Positions 12,891 through 23,851 of a stretch of DNA of 64,000 bases are shown piece after piece. The stretch lies in NCBI RefSeq assembly GCF_010093535.1, contig NW_022985179.1:116219-180218 (forward strand), given 5' to 3'. Position numbers and translations under genes: made by a program. This DNA is from Lindgomyces ingoldianus (taxonomy: Eukaryota; Ascomycota; Dothideomycetes; Pleosporales; Lindgomycetaceae). Position 1 is the first letter of the stretch. Each line of letters starts with the position of its first letter. The notes below the pieces were generated by a model. It searched no databases, was not told the DNA's origin, and saw only the letters and a program-made list of their open reading frames with translations.

Positions 12891-13071
12891 AGAAGAAATT
12901 CCCAAATCCGTTGTTGGATTTCCAATGCCTGAAGGCCATGGCCAGGATGCATACCAATACCTTTAGTGATACTGTCGAACGTTTTATCATCTTCATCCCA
13001 AGACATAAGTTCTCCGTATGTTTGGGCCGTAGTTCTCCCAAGAAACAACATGGTGTATTCGTTAAGGAAGG

Positions 13072-13689
13072 CAGGGCTTCCAACGAGGCGTAGTACTGTA
13101 CGATTGGGCGATTTTGAGGCCTGTACGGGTGAGATTTTGTGTACGTTCGTACGACAGGGAGGAGGAGAGGTAGGTGTACGTATCGTAACTATTACAGCTC
13201 ACGTGATCTGTACAAGTAGTACAATTTAATTAAAGTACGCTGTACTCTAGTTGAAACAGCTAAGACTATGGGTCTCTAGAGACGCAAGATTAAGGTCTAA
13301 TTAACAATAAAATAACTAGTTTTCCCTAGTAACAAGAGCAGATAGGACTAGATAAGGCCTGTAAGGCGACAAGAGGCGTGGATAGATAACTCTGCAATAG
13401 AAAATAGTCTGTAATAGGCATTTTTGAGACGACAGACTGCAGGTGGATAGATTAAACCCCTTAGAAAGAGATTTAAGCGCCCGCAGGGCTCCTGCTTGCT
13501 AGAGCCCTCCTACCCCTCTAGAACCCCTATACAAACTTCCTAAAAGGGCAATACGATCCGTACTACGTACCGCACCTAGGGCATTATTAATTGTACGGTA
13601 CGGCTCACGAACTCGGTACGTTCGTACTGAACACGTGACCGTTACAGTTCACTTTGTACGGACCGTAGTACGGCCCGTTGGAAGCCCTG
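13072..13689. mobile_element. hAT-like MITE, 618 bp
   Basis: Ends are inverted repeats: CAGGGCTTCCAACG at 13072 and its complement CGTTGGAAGCCCTG ending at 13689, with imperfect matching beyond (CGTA-TAC). Flanks are 8-bp direct repeats with one mismatch: AAGGAAGG (13064-13071) and AAGAAAGG (13690-13697). CAGGG ends and 8-bp duplications are hAT features. The interior is rich in GTACG-type motifs and has no transposase frame, so it is non-autonomous. It interrupts the coding frame of the surrounding gene. Confidence 0.85.
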
Positions 13690-14160
13690 AAGAAAGGCTG
13701 GCGTCACAGCTCCAGTTGTCTCACCAAGCGCAGCAAGTTCGAGGTCAGAATGCACAAACTCATGAGGATACTTGCGACCACGAGAGTTAAGGAAGACGGA
13801 AAGCAAGTTAGGTTTGGTGAGGTCTTCCAGATTGACATACGGCCACATATAAGCTTCCTGGAACTTCGTGGTCATCGAGTGTCGTGCTGGGTTCCCTTGG
13901 AGATAGGATTCGACATCAGGGCGGTGTTTCGTCGACATGTTTGGCCAAGCATCGAGCAAAATCTGTTCCCTCTTCCCTTTGCTCTTGCTTATCCATCGCT
14001 TTCGGATTACCTCTTTGTGTCGCTCGATGATGGCATTCAGAGTTTGCCAATCCTTCAAGAGCTTTTCGGAGAAGCTGCGTGCCTTCTGTCGTACTTCCTC
14101 CAGAAGAGGGAATGAAGGAGGCATGGGCAAGCCACTAGGAAGGCCTTGAGGTATGTCCAT

Positions 14161-15590
14161 AGTGGCTTTCAGGACGATGGAGCTCGCAGGGTATCAGGTC
14201 AACCAGCTTCCTTAGAGCAAACTCAATACCGAAACTCCTCAAGTAGGAGGCGGCGTTGACTACTTATTGTGATAAACTACAATCATCGAATATGATGGGC
14301 AGTGTTGATCGGGATAGTTGTAAAGAGAGGAATACGATTCTAGGGTTAACCACCTCCGCGTGCATTCCTCATGCGCGTATTTTCTTAGCTGACAATCCGT
14401 ATTCAAATTACTGCGCGAGCCAGAGGAGTTGGAAGGAATGAAATCAACACGAAGCTTTTGGGTCTGGCGCGAGAGCTCAGATGTATTTCCTTGTGTCACA
14501 ACTAGAAACAGCCCCGTGTGCCCCACTTATTCGGGGACTAGCAGTCTCAGCCTCGAAATTCCTTCTTCATCTTGCAACTTCCAAGCTTGCAGGCCAATAA
14601 TACATCTGAACCATCTCCAAAGAGTCACTGTTTGGTGATGAGAATTCATAAATCTCGTCATAGATAGGGTCGAGAAGCCTCAGGGTCCTCTACTAAATTT
14701 CATCAACTGACACAAGGTCTCGCCTCGCACACGCACACACTGGATTTTGCCAATTTTTAACATCAGAGCAACTCTACTAACTAGCGGAGCTTGCTCCGCT
14801 TATATTTTCGATTTCTAAGAACGCCCACTTTTCTTCGGGCCTAATGTAGTTAGCAGAGTCTCCTCTTTAGGTAATTTGGGCTTAGTCATTCCAGAATTCG
14901 CGAGATCTTCGGCAGTGTAGTATATGTAATACCTTGACAAGCAGGTTCTTAATTAACTTTCTGAAAAGTACAATACGCAGTGTATAGTATGCTGCAGCTT
15001 CTAATTATGTGCAGCCTAAATTAAAGCCCTAGTTGTGGAGCTGCAGCTTGTGTATCTTGTTGTCTTTGTAGACATTTCTCAAGCTGCTTAGAAGCCTGCC
15101 TCACTCAGCAGTTGAGGAACACCTTGCTGTTTGCCTGTCCTCGCCTCTCTATCACCGCAAAGACTCTATCATGACCCACCGCAACCTCCCACACCGCCTG
15201 CAGCTATTCACCTACTTACTTTTATAGATAATAGCCTTTAGGATAAGGATCTTCTTGCTGCTGTTACAAATCCTTCAACTGTTTTGCTCGCACAACTGCT
15301 AGCACAACTGCTAGTTCTGCTTCTTCAACTGCCGCTTAACTATAATAGGCTGGTGCCTAGGGGCATCATCTAGAGATTAGCTGTCAGAGTTAGGAAAGGA
15401 ATAAAGTAAACTGCAGCAAACTGTAGCAAATTGTAGCAAACTGCAATTAACTGCAGTAGATTACAGCAACGTGCAGCAAGCCCTAGTAGGCATTATTTGT
15501 GTTGCAAGTAGCTCTACGTATAGAAATGGTTCTAGATAGGGAACGCCCCTATCAAAAAACTACTTTATATACTACTATATATATTACTAT
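14161..15590. other. Intergenic, increasingly AT-rich; includes short tandem repeat
   Basis: Upstream region of the pseudogene grading into the AT-rich island. No gene supported. 15408-15490 holds a degenerate run of about 10-base units (AAACTGCAGC-like). The stretch 15060-15400 is less AT-rich, with CTGCAGC motifs and possibly an old element, but no ends were found. Confidence 0.4.
15408..15490. repeat. Degenerate tandem repeat, CTGCAGCAAA type
   Basis: Around eight units of about 10 bases (CTGCAGCAAA, CTGTAGCAAA, TTGTAGCAAA, CTGCAATTAA and so on). The variants differ mainly by C-to-T, as expected of RIP. Confidence 0.55.
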
Positions 15591-15954
15591 ATCTACTAAA
15601 GTATTTCACAAGCGAGCGGTCTATACAAGCAAACGGTCTACTCTAATAAAATTGTAGCCTCTTATACTTTAATTAATAATACATCTACTAATTAACCTTT
15701 AATATAACGTATTTTATTAGCGAGCGGGCTATACAAGCAAATAGTCTACTCTAACAACATTTTTACACTTAAATTACATCTTACTCTACAACACCTATAT
15801 TAATTAATTAAATAAAAGAATATATAATCTATAATATTCACTTTATAAATATCATAAGTTTTAACTTAGTAACTTTACTAGTAGTAGTAGCTACAGCGTT
15901 GTTAACTTTATAGTATAGTAGTTAATTCTACGCTATTCTAGCTAATATTCTTTA

Positions 15955-17100
15955 ACGTACTTCACAGGCGAGTTGCTTACACACCTGAGTTACTTAATTT
16001 TGCTAAGACCCTACTAAACTACTCTTCCTACACTAATGCATTCCTAACAACACTACTTAGACACGCTAAAAGAATATTAGATACAGCTTACACTCTAACC
16101 TTTTAAATAAAATATAAAACTTTTAAAGAAACATGCTACAGCTATGTGTAAAGTCTTATAAAAAATAATAAATAACTATAGCGCTAGATAACCCTTACAA
16201 GCTAATTCTACAGCTAAATTATAAAGGCTATGTCCGTACGCAGCAGCAGCGTCGCGTCCTGGATACGAACGATCGCGCACGAGCAGGATCACGTATCTAT
16301 GTCACATGATGCTCGTGCGCGAACCTCCGTGCGCGAACATCTAGATATCCCCCTTTTCCTCCGTACGGAGGAAAGACAAAAGAGCAATAGAACCAGAAAC
16401 ATGTTGCCCTCACCTTACCTACCTCGTACGCTGTGCACACCGTACACCACTCTTACTCTTGCTACTTAAGTGCTCATACCATAAGCAGCTAGCTGTCGGA
16501 GCCCATTCAACAGGCTAAGTAATAAAAAAAAAGCAGGTAATTATTAAGACTATACTTAAGCTATATGCACAAGGAATTTCCCTTTAGATAGCATTTATAG
16601 CTAATATAGCTAATTCTTTACACGCTAAGCATAATCTAGGCTATGTTTATATAAACTAGCCTAGTACATTTATAAAGTGTTATTTAGAGCTTAAAGTAAA
16701 GTTTTAAGCATAAGTATAGTTAAAAAATATTTAGCTAATTATAAAGCCTGTTTTACTAAAGTTGTACATGTTATTATCCTAGATACTATACTTAGCTTTA
16801 ATATTCTCTATAAGGCTAAACCTGCTCTAAATTACTTTAGAACTTTTATAAAAAGCTTTTTTATAGTTATACTTACACTTAAATATTACTTTAAGCTCTA
16901 AATAACACTTTACAAACATATAAGGCTAGTTTATGCTAACATAGCCTAGATTACACTTAGCGTGTAAAGAATTAGCTATATTAGCTATAAATGCTATCTA
17001 AGAGGAAATTCCTTGCGCATATAGCTTAAATATAGTCTTAATAATTATCTGCTTCTTATTATTAGCTGTAGAATTAGCGTGTAAAAGTTGTCTAGACAAC
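15955..17100. mobile_element. Foldback element copy, 3' truncated (family FB)
   Basis: Starts ACGTACTTCACAGGCGAG after TA and follows the 55334-56433 element through its left arm, loop and most of its right arm, then diverges near 17100. It is split by the solo LTR at 16231-16512. Many C-to-T and G-to-A differences from the other copy. Confidence 0.7.
16231..16512 (+). mobile_element. Solo LTR, 282 bp, family LTR-B
   Basis: Starts TGTCCGTACG, ends CATTCAACA, and is flanked by perfect 5-bp repeats GGCTA (16226-16230 and 16513-16517). It is inserted in a foldback element and is GC-richer than its surroundings, so younger than the RIP of its host. An inverted, RIP-altered copy of the same length is at 60993-61274. 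The short open frame inside (16230-16469) is not considered a gene. Confidence 0.85.
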
Positions 17101-17544
17101 CTAAGATAGAACAATTCAAGCACATTGTTATAGTTATGCTTATAAGAAAACCTGTTTTAAGATTTATAGTACACTTAATAAAGTTTATAGTTTAGTTTAT
17201 ACTAATATATTTTAACTTAGCTTAAATAATAATAGCTTTAGAGTTTATTAGCTATATCTTTTATAACTTAAAGTAAAAAAACAAATTTATAAATTTAAGC
17301 TAAGTATATACTTTATAATTATATTATAAAAGTCTACTATTAAGCTTTTAAGTAAGTGTGGCTTTAAAAACTTTATAAATTACTATAGTAAGTTAAATGC
17401 TTAAAAAGTTAAAAGTATTTAACCTTTTTTATTAGTATGTTAAAGGTTAATTAGTAGATGCATTATTAATTCGAGTATAAAGTGCTAAAATTTTATTACA
17501 GTAGACTATTTACTTATGTAGTCTACTCGCTTGTGAAATACGTT

Positions 17545-18264
17545 ACTTTAGAAAGATTACATTTAGTTTAATACCTAATCTAATTTTTTTAATATATAGT
17601 GCATTAAGTAGATTAATTAGTATAACAGTACTAATAAGTAGATAGTTAGCTATTAGATACTATTTTATATTTTTTAGTAATAACTTGCTAATTTTAAAAT
17701 ACGCTTATACTTTTAATAACTTTTTTAACTTAATTTTTTAAAATTCAAATTTCTAAATTTAACTTATAGTATATATACAGTACTATAAAACTTATTTTTA
17801 TCTTCTATTAAGCGTTACTAAAGTTGTTAATGTAGCTTTTAAATATTCTCTAAATCTATTTAAATAAGCTAGCTAAATGTTAGTCTAATAAATTTAATTT
17901 ATATAGGGAAAATATAGAGACTAAAAGAGGCTTTAAAATACGCTATTAATTGTCTAATTTAAATTAGAACTGTTTGAGATAATTAAAGTAAAACTTTTAC
18001 TACTAATGTGTACCCTTTACTATTCCAAGCTCCGCTTTTCCTAGACATTCATTAATTAGCGTAGTATGTTATATCCTTTGCAGATTCTATTAAAGTTTAG
18101 AGCGTACAGGTAAGTAGTTGCTGAAAGCCTTAAAATTAAGAGTATTGAGATGGGCCGATTGCGTCGTTGCATATGGGCGGCTAAAGCTCGAAATGATTTG
18201 TTGGAAATTTTCAGGTCCAATGCGACAACTTGCATTCCTCCGTGGGCGGTAACCTCATCTCGCT
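17545..18264. other. AT-rich RIP remnant
   Basis: Very AT-rich, stop-dense sequence continuing to the edge of the HET gene. No gene, and no element ends identified. The change to normal composition at about 18140 is abrupt. Confidence 0.5.
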
Positions 18265-20472
18265 ATGCCCAACAAAGCATCCATGGATCTCTCCAATACC
18301 CCATCAGATCTCTGTTCTTACTGCAAAGAAATTCTTCCCAAGCTTAGACACCGCCTTCTTTCGACACACAGGCACGAGCATAGGAGCCCGGAGTTGCTAG
18401 CGCGATGCTTCCCTGCGCAGGTCGAAGCCTACATCGCGAACCCGAGGTGCGGGCTGTGTAGACTTGCACTAAAAATGTTGGCAACGGCGTATGATGCCCC
18501 ATGGCAGGTATTCAGAGGTGAGGGATATATGCTTTGGGCTGTGGATGTCTGGGATGGGATAGGAGAGGGATATGTAACTGGTATTTATATTAAGATAACT
18601 GCTAGTGGGAGTTACGCCGACTCTACGGGTAATGATGCGGGCCTTTCGTACATGCGTAATGGTCTCATTATGAAGGCACTGGATCGTGGGCCAGGAGAAG
18701 AGGAGCATAGCATTTCCCCAGCAAGGATTGTGAATCAGGAGAGAGTTGACTATAGCCTCGTGAAGAGTTGGATGAGGACCTGTCTACATGGCCATAGCCG
18801 CTGCAGCGAAGGATTCCGGAACCACGTCGTTGGCATGAAGGTTATCGACTGCGTACAAGAATGCCTAGTGATGCACAAACCAGAGCATAACTACATTGCA
18901 CTGAGCTATGTCTGGGGACCCCCACCAAAGGACAAACAAGACCAGAGTACGTCTTCGGGAAATATGTTTGAGGATTCCCCAAGAGTCATCCGCGACGCCA
19001 TTCATGTTACGCGAGAATTAGGATATAGATATCTTTGGATCGATCGTTACTGCATCAACCAGACTGATGGGGAAGAAAAAATGTCTCAACTTACACAAAT
19101 GGACTTGATATACGAGAATGCGGATATGACAATTGTTGCAGGGGCTGGAGAAGACGATCGCCATGGTCTGCCAGGTGCTGGATCGGAACCGCTGCTGCCT
19201 CGATGCACACAGCCGGCGGCCAGGATCGGGGATATCACAGTCGTTTCCACACTCCCAGAAATCTCTCACTTCCTAGGCAAATCAAGATGGGCGACGAGAG
19301 GGTGGACGTACCAAGAAGCGGTCTTGTCGCGGCGGTGCCTGATGTTTTTCCCTACGCACGTCTTTTTCGTTTGTCGGACGATGTGTCGCAGCGAGACTGC
19401 ACCGTTCTTACCACCTTTAAGGGTTGGAGGAAGTATCGATATCAGTCTCCAAAGTCTATTTCTGGACCCAGGCTCATGGGAGAACTCTAGAAAAAATTCT
19501 AGACGGTTGATGATCCCCTCTAGTGGGAACATCCATCAACATATCGAGATGTACTCTTCACGCAGCTTGACCTACGATAGCGATGCTCATAACGCTTTCC
19601 TTGGTATTCTCAAACGATCTAGCGTTAAGAGTTACTGGGGTGTTCCAGTATTCGACGTCCGGATGGCAAGTAATGAGGCGTTGCAAGAATCAGCCTCACA
19701 AGTTGAAAAAGGGCGCCACTCAGAGGGTCCATTTCCCCAGGTGGAGTGGGGAATGATTCCTATGAGTTTCGTGGCATGGGAAATTGAATGGGATCTTCAG
19801 AACCGGATAACAGCTGGTTTTCTCCAGGGATTGATGTGGTCTGTTCTGGATCCCGACCTCACGGGGCGGAGAGTCGAGATGCCCTCTTGGACATGGCACA
19901 GTATCAAAGGCAGCACTCTCGAGTTCAGCTGGGCAAAATCTCACTCTAAGTCTGCATGTGTATTAGGGGGTGCCATCGGACACTCGACTCGTTTACCCGA
20001 GGTCTGGCTTGAGCAAAAGGAAGAACGGCATTGGGTCCGGTTCCCAGATTGGGCGAATAAGTACGAGAAGAATGCAATCGTTCCTGACCTTGGTTGCTCT
20101 ATTCTTGTGGAAGGTTTTGTGGCATCTGTAGAAGCTATGTTTCAAAAGGGAGGGTCTATCTTTGTTCGCATATCGCAGTCTTGTGTAGCAGATCTTCTGG
20201 TAGATCTCGACTCCGACCTTCCAGAGCCTTTCTATAATAAAGAGTATCAATGGAGAAGCGCATCAACCGAAACTGAGCAAGAAAGGGATATTTCGAGGCT
20301 CGGGTGGACGGTCCTGAATCTGTTAGCTAAAGGTGATAGTGAGGCGCGTATTCTAGAATGCCTTGTTTTGCGAAAGGTCGATGAAACCATTTTTAAGAGA
20401 GTCGGTGTGCTACAGGCAATGGACTTTATTTCAAATGGAAATGCAAGGAGAGAACGGTTGATTATACAGTAG
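18265..20472 (+). CDS. HET-domain protein (heterokaryon incompatibility type)
   Basis: Single-exon, 735 residues. The three conserved HET blocks are present: YIALSYVWG (210-218), YLWIDRYCINQ (256-266) with upstream RDAIHVTRELG, and RGWTYQE (345-351). HET proteins trigger programmed cell death when incompatible fungal cells fuse; many paralogues have other or unknown roles. The N-terminus (CSYCKEIL; CGLCRLAL) has paired Cys often seen before the HET domain in this family. The C-terminal third is typical in length but has no named domain. Start ATG 18265. It lies about 100 bases from the edge of a repeat island, and a TPR-like fragment follows it. Looks intact. Confidence 0.93.
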   Translation: MPNKASMDLSNTPSDLCSYCKEILPKLRHRLLSTHRHEHRSPELLARCFPAQVEAYIANPRCGLCRLALKMLATAYDAPWQVFRGEGYMLWAVDVWDGIGEGYVTGIYIKITASGSYADSTGNDAGLSYMRNGLIMKALDRGPGEEEHSISPARIVNQERVDYSLVKSWMRTCLHGHSRCSEGFRNHVVGMKVIDCVQECLVMHKPEHNYIALSYVWGPPPKDKQDQSTSSGNMFEDSPRVIRDAIHVTRELGYRYLWIDRYCINQTDGEEKMSQLTQMDLIYENADMTIVAGAGEDDRHGLPGAGSEPLLPRCTQPAARIGDITVVSTLPEISHFLGKSRWATRGWTYQEAVLSRRCLMFFPTHVFFVCRTMCRSETAPFLPPLRVGGSIDISLQSLFLDPGSWENSRKNSRRLMIPSSGNIHQHIEMYSSRSLTYDSDAHNAFLGILKRSSVKSYWGVPVFDVRMASNEALQESASQVEKGRHSEGPFPQVEWGMIPMSFVAWEIEWDLQNRITAGFLQGLMWSVLDPDLTGRRVEMPSWTWHSIKGSTLEFSWAKSHSKSACVLGGAIGHSTRLPEVWLEQKEERHWVRFPDWANKYEKNAIVPDLGCSILVEGFVASVEAMFQKGGSIFVRISQSCVADLLVDLDSDLPEPFYNKEYQWRSASTETEQERDISRLGWTVLNLLAKGDSEARILECLVLRKVDETIFKRVGVLQAMDFISNGNARRERLIIQ

Positions 20473-21912
20473 TTAGTGTAATCCAATGCAATACGAGATC
20501 AAGCAAACGGTGAAAGCGAGATTGCACGTGGAAAACAAAGAAAACAAGGAGGGAGACAGGAGGGGCAACCAAGGATTGCAATGTAATTCGAGTGGCGGAA
20601 TGATACCACCTACGAATACTGGTGAGGAAAAAGAGAGGTTTTAAAAAAGAGCGCCAGGATTCCGTTGACTCTTACAACAATCTCGGTCTAATGATCACGG
20701 AGCAGGATAACCATGAAGCTGCGGATCCTACGTTCAGGATCGCTTTGTCCGACCACGAGAGAAATTCAAGCCAGGCTATCCTGATGTCTTCCAGAGTTTT
20801 CCAGCATCAGTTATACAAGCTTCATTCCAAAGCTTTTTAAGGGCAAGGAGAACCTTACCTAGACTCTATTCTATCAAACCAATATCATGGAAGCAGAAAA
20901 CCTCTTCGTGAAATCTAAAACGATTACTACAAAACCGTGGGACTAGGATATTGACAGAAGGAAAATAGGAACGTAGTAAGGAGTGAATATAAATTCGCGA
21001 AAAGGAAACGGAACCACATATATGATAGTGGTTCTAAAATCAAGGCTGAATATTCTCGCACGGGACTTTGGTCAGCGTGACCCTGCGTCAAGAGTGAATG
21101 TAGGTCCTTGACTCACCCCAGTTTCCTGTTTAGGACAATCGCCGTTCTATCTACTATATAGCCGCTTCAGGGCTCCCTCGAGCTCCTCAGGCCAAACCTC
21201 AGACCTTGGGCCTTTGCTCAACTTACCTAGTTTTGGTTCTCACTACCTAATTACTCGCAACTCTATATGCCCTCCTCTATCCGTCAGCTCCGTAAGTGAA
21301 CGAGTGATAGATACTAGTTGTAAATATGGTATCGTGGATTAATGACTAATTTGTGCCGAAGTGTTAGAGTCGCGCCTCTGCTCCTGGCGCTTTCCATCCT
21401 AGTGCCTCTACTAGAATCGAAACTTTGTGCTGCATTCGGGCGCAAAATGGGGGGCAAATCTATGTCTGACTGGATCGCATGTATTCCCACTGGTGAAGGA
21501 CTAGAAGCCAGGAGATAAATATGGAGCACAAGAACATTCTATTACAATTTTAGCTCGCGGAAAGGCATACAGCTGCCTTGTGTCATTGGCTGACAACAAG
21601 ATCGCTTGGAACTCAGGATCCATGGCGCTGTATTTCCCCGGCCTACACAATATCAAGAACGAATGACGCCTATGTTGTACCTACGAAAGAGATTTGTTGA
21701 GGATCGTAATGACATGTTGAAGCTATGGAACATGTTTCGATACTTGTTAGTACACGTTGCAGTGATTACAAGTCAATGCGAATAATCGCCTGAATCTGAA
21801 TTAGGGTCGAGAGCTGGCTACTTCGGTGTATTGCCTCAATCATTAAGCGTTCAGTGAGTGTTCTCCCAACTTCCGCCTTTAGAACAAATCAAAAATTTCC
21901 TTGATGTAGTTC
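20473..21912. other. Intergenic region with a TPR-like remnant
   Basis: Between the HET gene and the P450 stop codon. Apart from the fragment at 20622-20840 nothing is supported. Confidence 0.4.
20622..20840 (+). pseudogene. TPR-like fragment
   Basis: A short frame reads SYNNLGLMITEQDNHEAADP and goes on FRIALSDHER. This resembles the tetratricopeptide consensus (NNLG-x5-GxxxxAxxxxxxAL) of fungal NLR-like proteins, with the invariant small residues partly lost. It has no credible start or continuation, so it is read as the remnant of a TPR protein next to the HET gene. Confidence 0.35.
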
Positions 21913-23851
21913 TTATGAGCCAAAGCCTGCCTTCACGGGATTTTCCTTGTAGAACGTGCTCATTCTGTATTTTGTTTCACCCTCGTATGGCGCCAGATCT
22001 GCTAATGCCTGCTTTCCCTCTCGGAGGATAGTCTGTCGGATGGCTTCGCTTCTTGGCTTGATGCTAACCTTGAACGGTTGTGGCCGCATGTTCAGGCCAT
22101 TGCTACGCCTTGTTAGTGATTAAGTGTAGCAAAAAAGCTTGGGGGACTCACGTGTAGTCAAAAATATCGACTGAGATTGGGTTCCCAGTCTCATCCAAAG
22201 CAGGTTCGATTTTAAAGCCCCATACTAACCGCGCAACCGTCAACCAGGTCCCTTGTTCGGCAAGTGCCTGTCCCGAACACACTCTTCGACCCCAACCGAA
22301 TGTCATGTAGCCCCTCTCCCCAGGGAATGGCCGCGCATCCGGACTATCTTTCATGAATCTACTCGGGTTAAATCGATCTGGTTCTGGGAACTCGCGCTCA
22401 TTCCTGTGAATCGCCCACACATTGCCTTGAACCCAGGTTGATTTGGGAATCAGCCAGCCCTTGTAGTAATCATCTTGCACAGGAGCGTGTGGCTGACCGC
22501 CGATGATGGCAACGGAACGCCAACGGAAGACTTCCTTGACAAAGGCGCGTATATATGGGAGGTTGGTGTCGTCCTCGAACGAAGGACTTCTTTCTGATCC
22601 AACAACACGGTCAAGTTCTTCCCAAGCCTGGATCATCGTTTCGGGGAATGCGCGCATAGCTAGAATGGCGGTAATGAGAGTGCTGCTTGAGGTATCAGAA
22701 CCTGCACCAAATAGATTGCCAGCTAGCGCGGATATCTCCTGTGAGTGGAGATTGTACTTAGGCGCCTCCTTAAAGAGTAGTTTGGAATAGCAATCTTCGT
22801 GCCCAGGATTCTCGTTCGCCTCTTTTGCGAGTGTGTAGAAGAAGTCATGGCCACGGTGTGATTTCCCTCGAGCACCAAGTCCATGCTTCCATGGCGCAAT
22901 CTCAGTAGGTACTTTAGCAAGAACTGTGAAGAGTCACCTATAATGTCGTTTGACCTCCAGCGTCCCAACTTACTTGGAAATGTCTCCATCAACATGGGAA
23001 AAGTCTTTCCTGGAACATTAAGATCCGCAGCTCGATGCATCACAGCGATAACATCGGTAATGATTGGATCCTTTGAGTCAGCCACTCTCCTCCCAAACCC
23101 AATGATCGAGACTACACTCGTCGCATACCGCTCGAAGTGGGCAACATAATCTTCTGGAGTAGTCAGCATATCGTACGCCACTACTTTGCTCTCATCGTTC
23201 TGGAAGTCGCGATATCTTTTCACTTGCTGAATCCCCACACCTTGGTGCATTAGCTTTCTCTGAACTCGGAAACGGTCTCTCTCAGCTTGCGTGGTTGTGA
23301 TCATGTTCACGAGATTTTTTTGGCCGGCCCCGAGTTCGGCAAATACGAGCATTCGGGGACGAGAGCAGTAGATTCCTGCTCTTTTGTCCAAGAGTTCGTT
23401 CGCGGCCCACGCATCGTTTATCCATACCGTCGGATTTCTGCACGGATATTAACAAAGAAGAAGTGAAAAGATGTGGAAGCACTCGCCTGCCTATCCAAAA
23501 TGTGATCAGAGGGGTATTGTACTTCTTTGATAGCAACTCAAAATATATCCAGGGCTTGTTGTCGGGAAGCTGAAATGTATTTCCTACAATGGGCAGGGGC
23601 CATGGTCCCGGTGGCTATGTCTCAATCAGCCCGCATGCTGCGTTTCATCGGAGATTATATCTGACCATTCTTGACCTCAGATATAGCATCCACCCATAGT
23701 CCACAACAACTCCCACGGCTGCGGTAACCAATACGGCGAGCAAGATGTTCCCGACACCGAATTTCGATATGCCATGCTGCACGTAATGCAGTGGCAGCGT
23801 CTCGAATAGTTGCTCGATGGCCATAGCTTCTGCGCTCAAATCTCCTGACAA
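21913..23851 (-). CDS. Cytochrome P450 monooxygenase
   Basis: Membrane-bound haem-thiolate oxygenase, resembling fungal P450s annotated as O-methylsterigmatocystin oxidoreductase-like; substrate unknown. Exons (minus) 23851-23666, 23614-23487, 23437-22974, 22923-22152 and 22102-21913 join in frame to 579 residues. Seen: N-terminal hydrophobic anchor (about 33-50), proline hinge PPGPWPLPIVGN, I-helix AGSDTS around 333-338, KEVFRWR (ExxR), and haem loop FGWGRRVCSG with Cys475. The second intron begins GCGAGTGC, a GC-AG intron; no GT alternative keeps frame. All key residues are present, so the gene should be functional. No reductase or backbone synthase is adjacent. Confidence 0.92.

Larger units (their letters stand above)
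10956..14160 (-). pseudogene. Conserved fungal gene of unknown function, disrupted by two insertions and frameshifts
   Basis: The pieces form one protein when read from 14160 leftwards. The N-terminal piece starts at ATG 14160 and reads to ...TPAFL (13698). The element at 13072-13689 interrupts it. The protein resumes with NEYTMLFLGRTTAQ and runs to EFLL near 12896, then the solo LTR at 12714-12890 interrupts. It resumes with CCKQILHDISAES. A one-base frameshift follows near 12605. The next open block starts MEDHLWALRED (12507). Further frame changes occur near 12030 and 11350. The C-terminal block ends at 10956 with FVERS-like and FHEPH motifs. Such large proteins of unknown function are common in Pezizomycotina. 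Removing both insertions restores continuity at those two points, but the frameshifts mean no full-length product. Confidence 0.75.
15599..17544. mobile_element. Inverted-repeat element, RIP-altered, with nested insertions
   Basis: The left end (GTATTTCACAAGCGAG, 15601) and right end (CTCGCTTGTGAAATACGTT, ending 17544) are inverted copies, and the match continues inward for over 100 bases (to about 15710 and 17440). The interior contains further elements: another arm of the same family at about 15713, the foldback element at 15955 and a solo LTR at 16231. No coding potential left. Confidence 0.6.

Noticed and set aside
16230..16469. 79-codon frame
   Set aside because: Lies wholly inside the solo LTR at 16231-16512; the other copy is not open.
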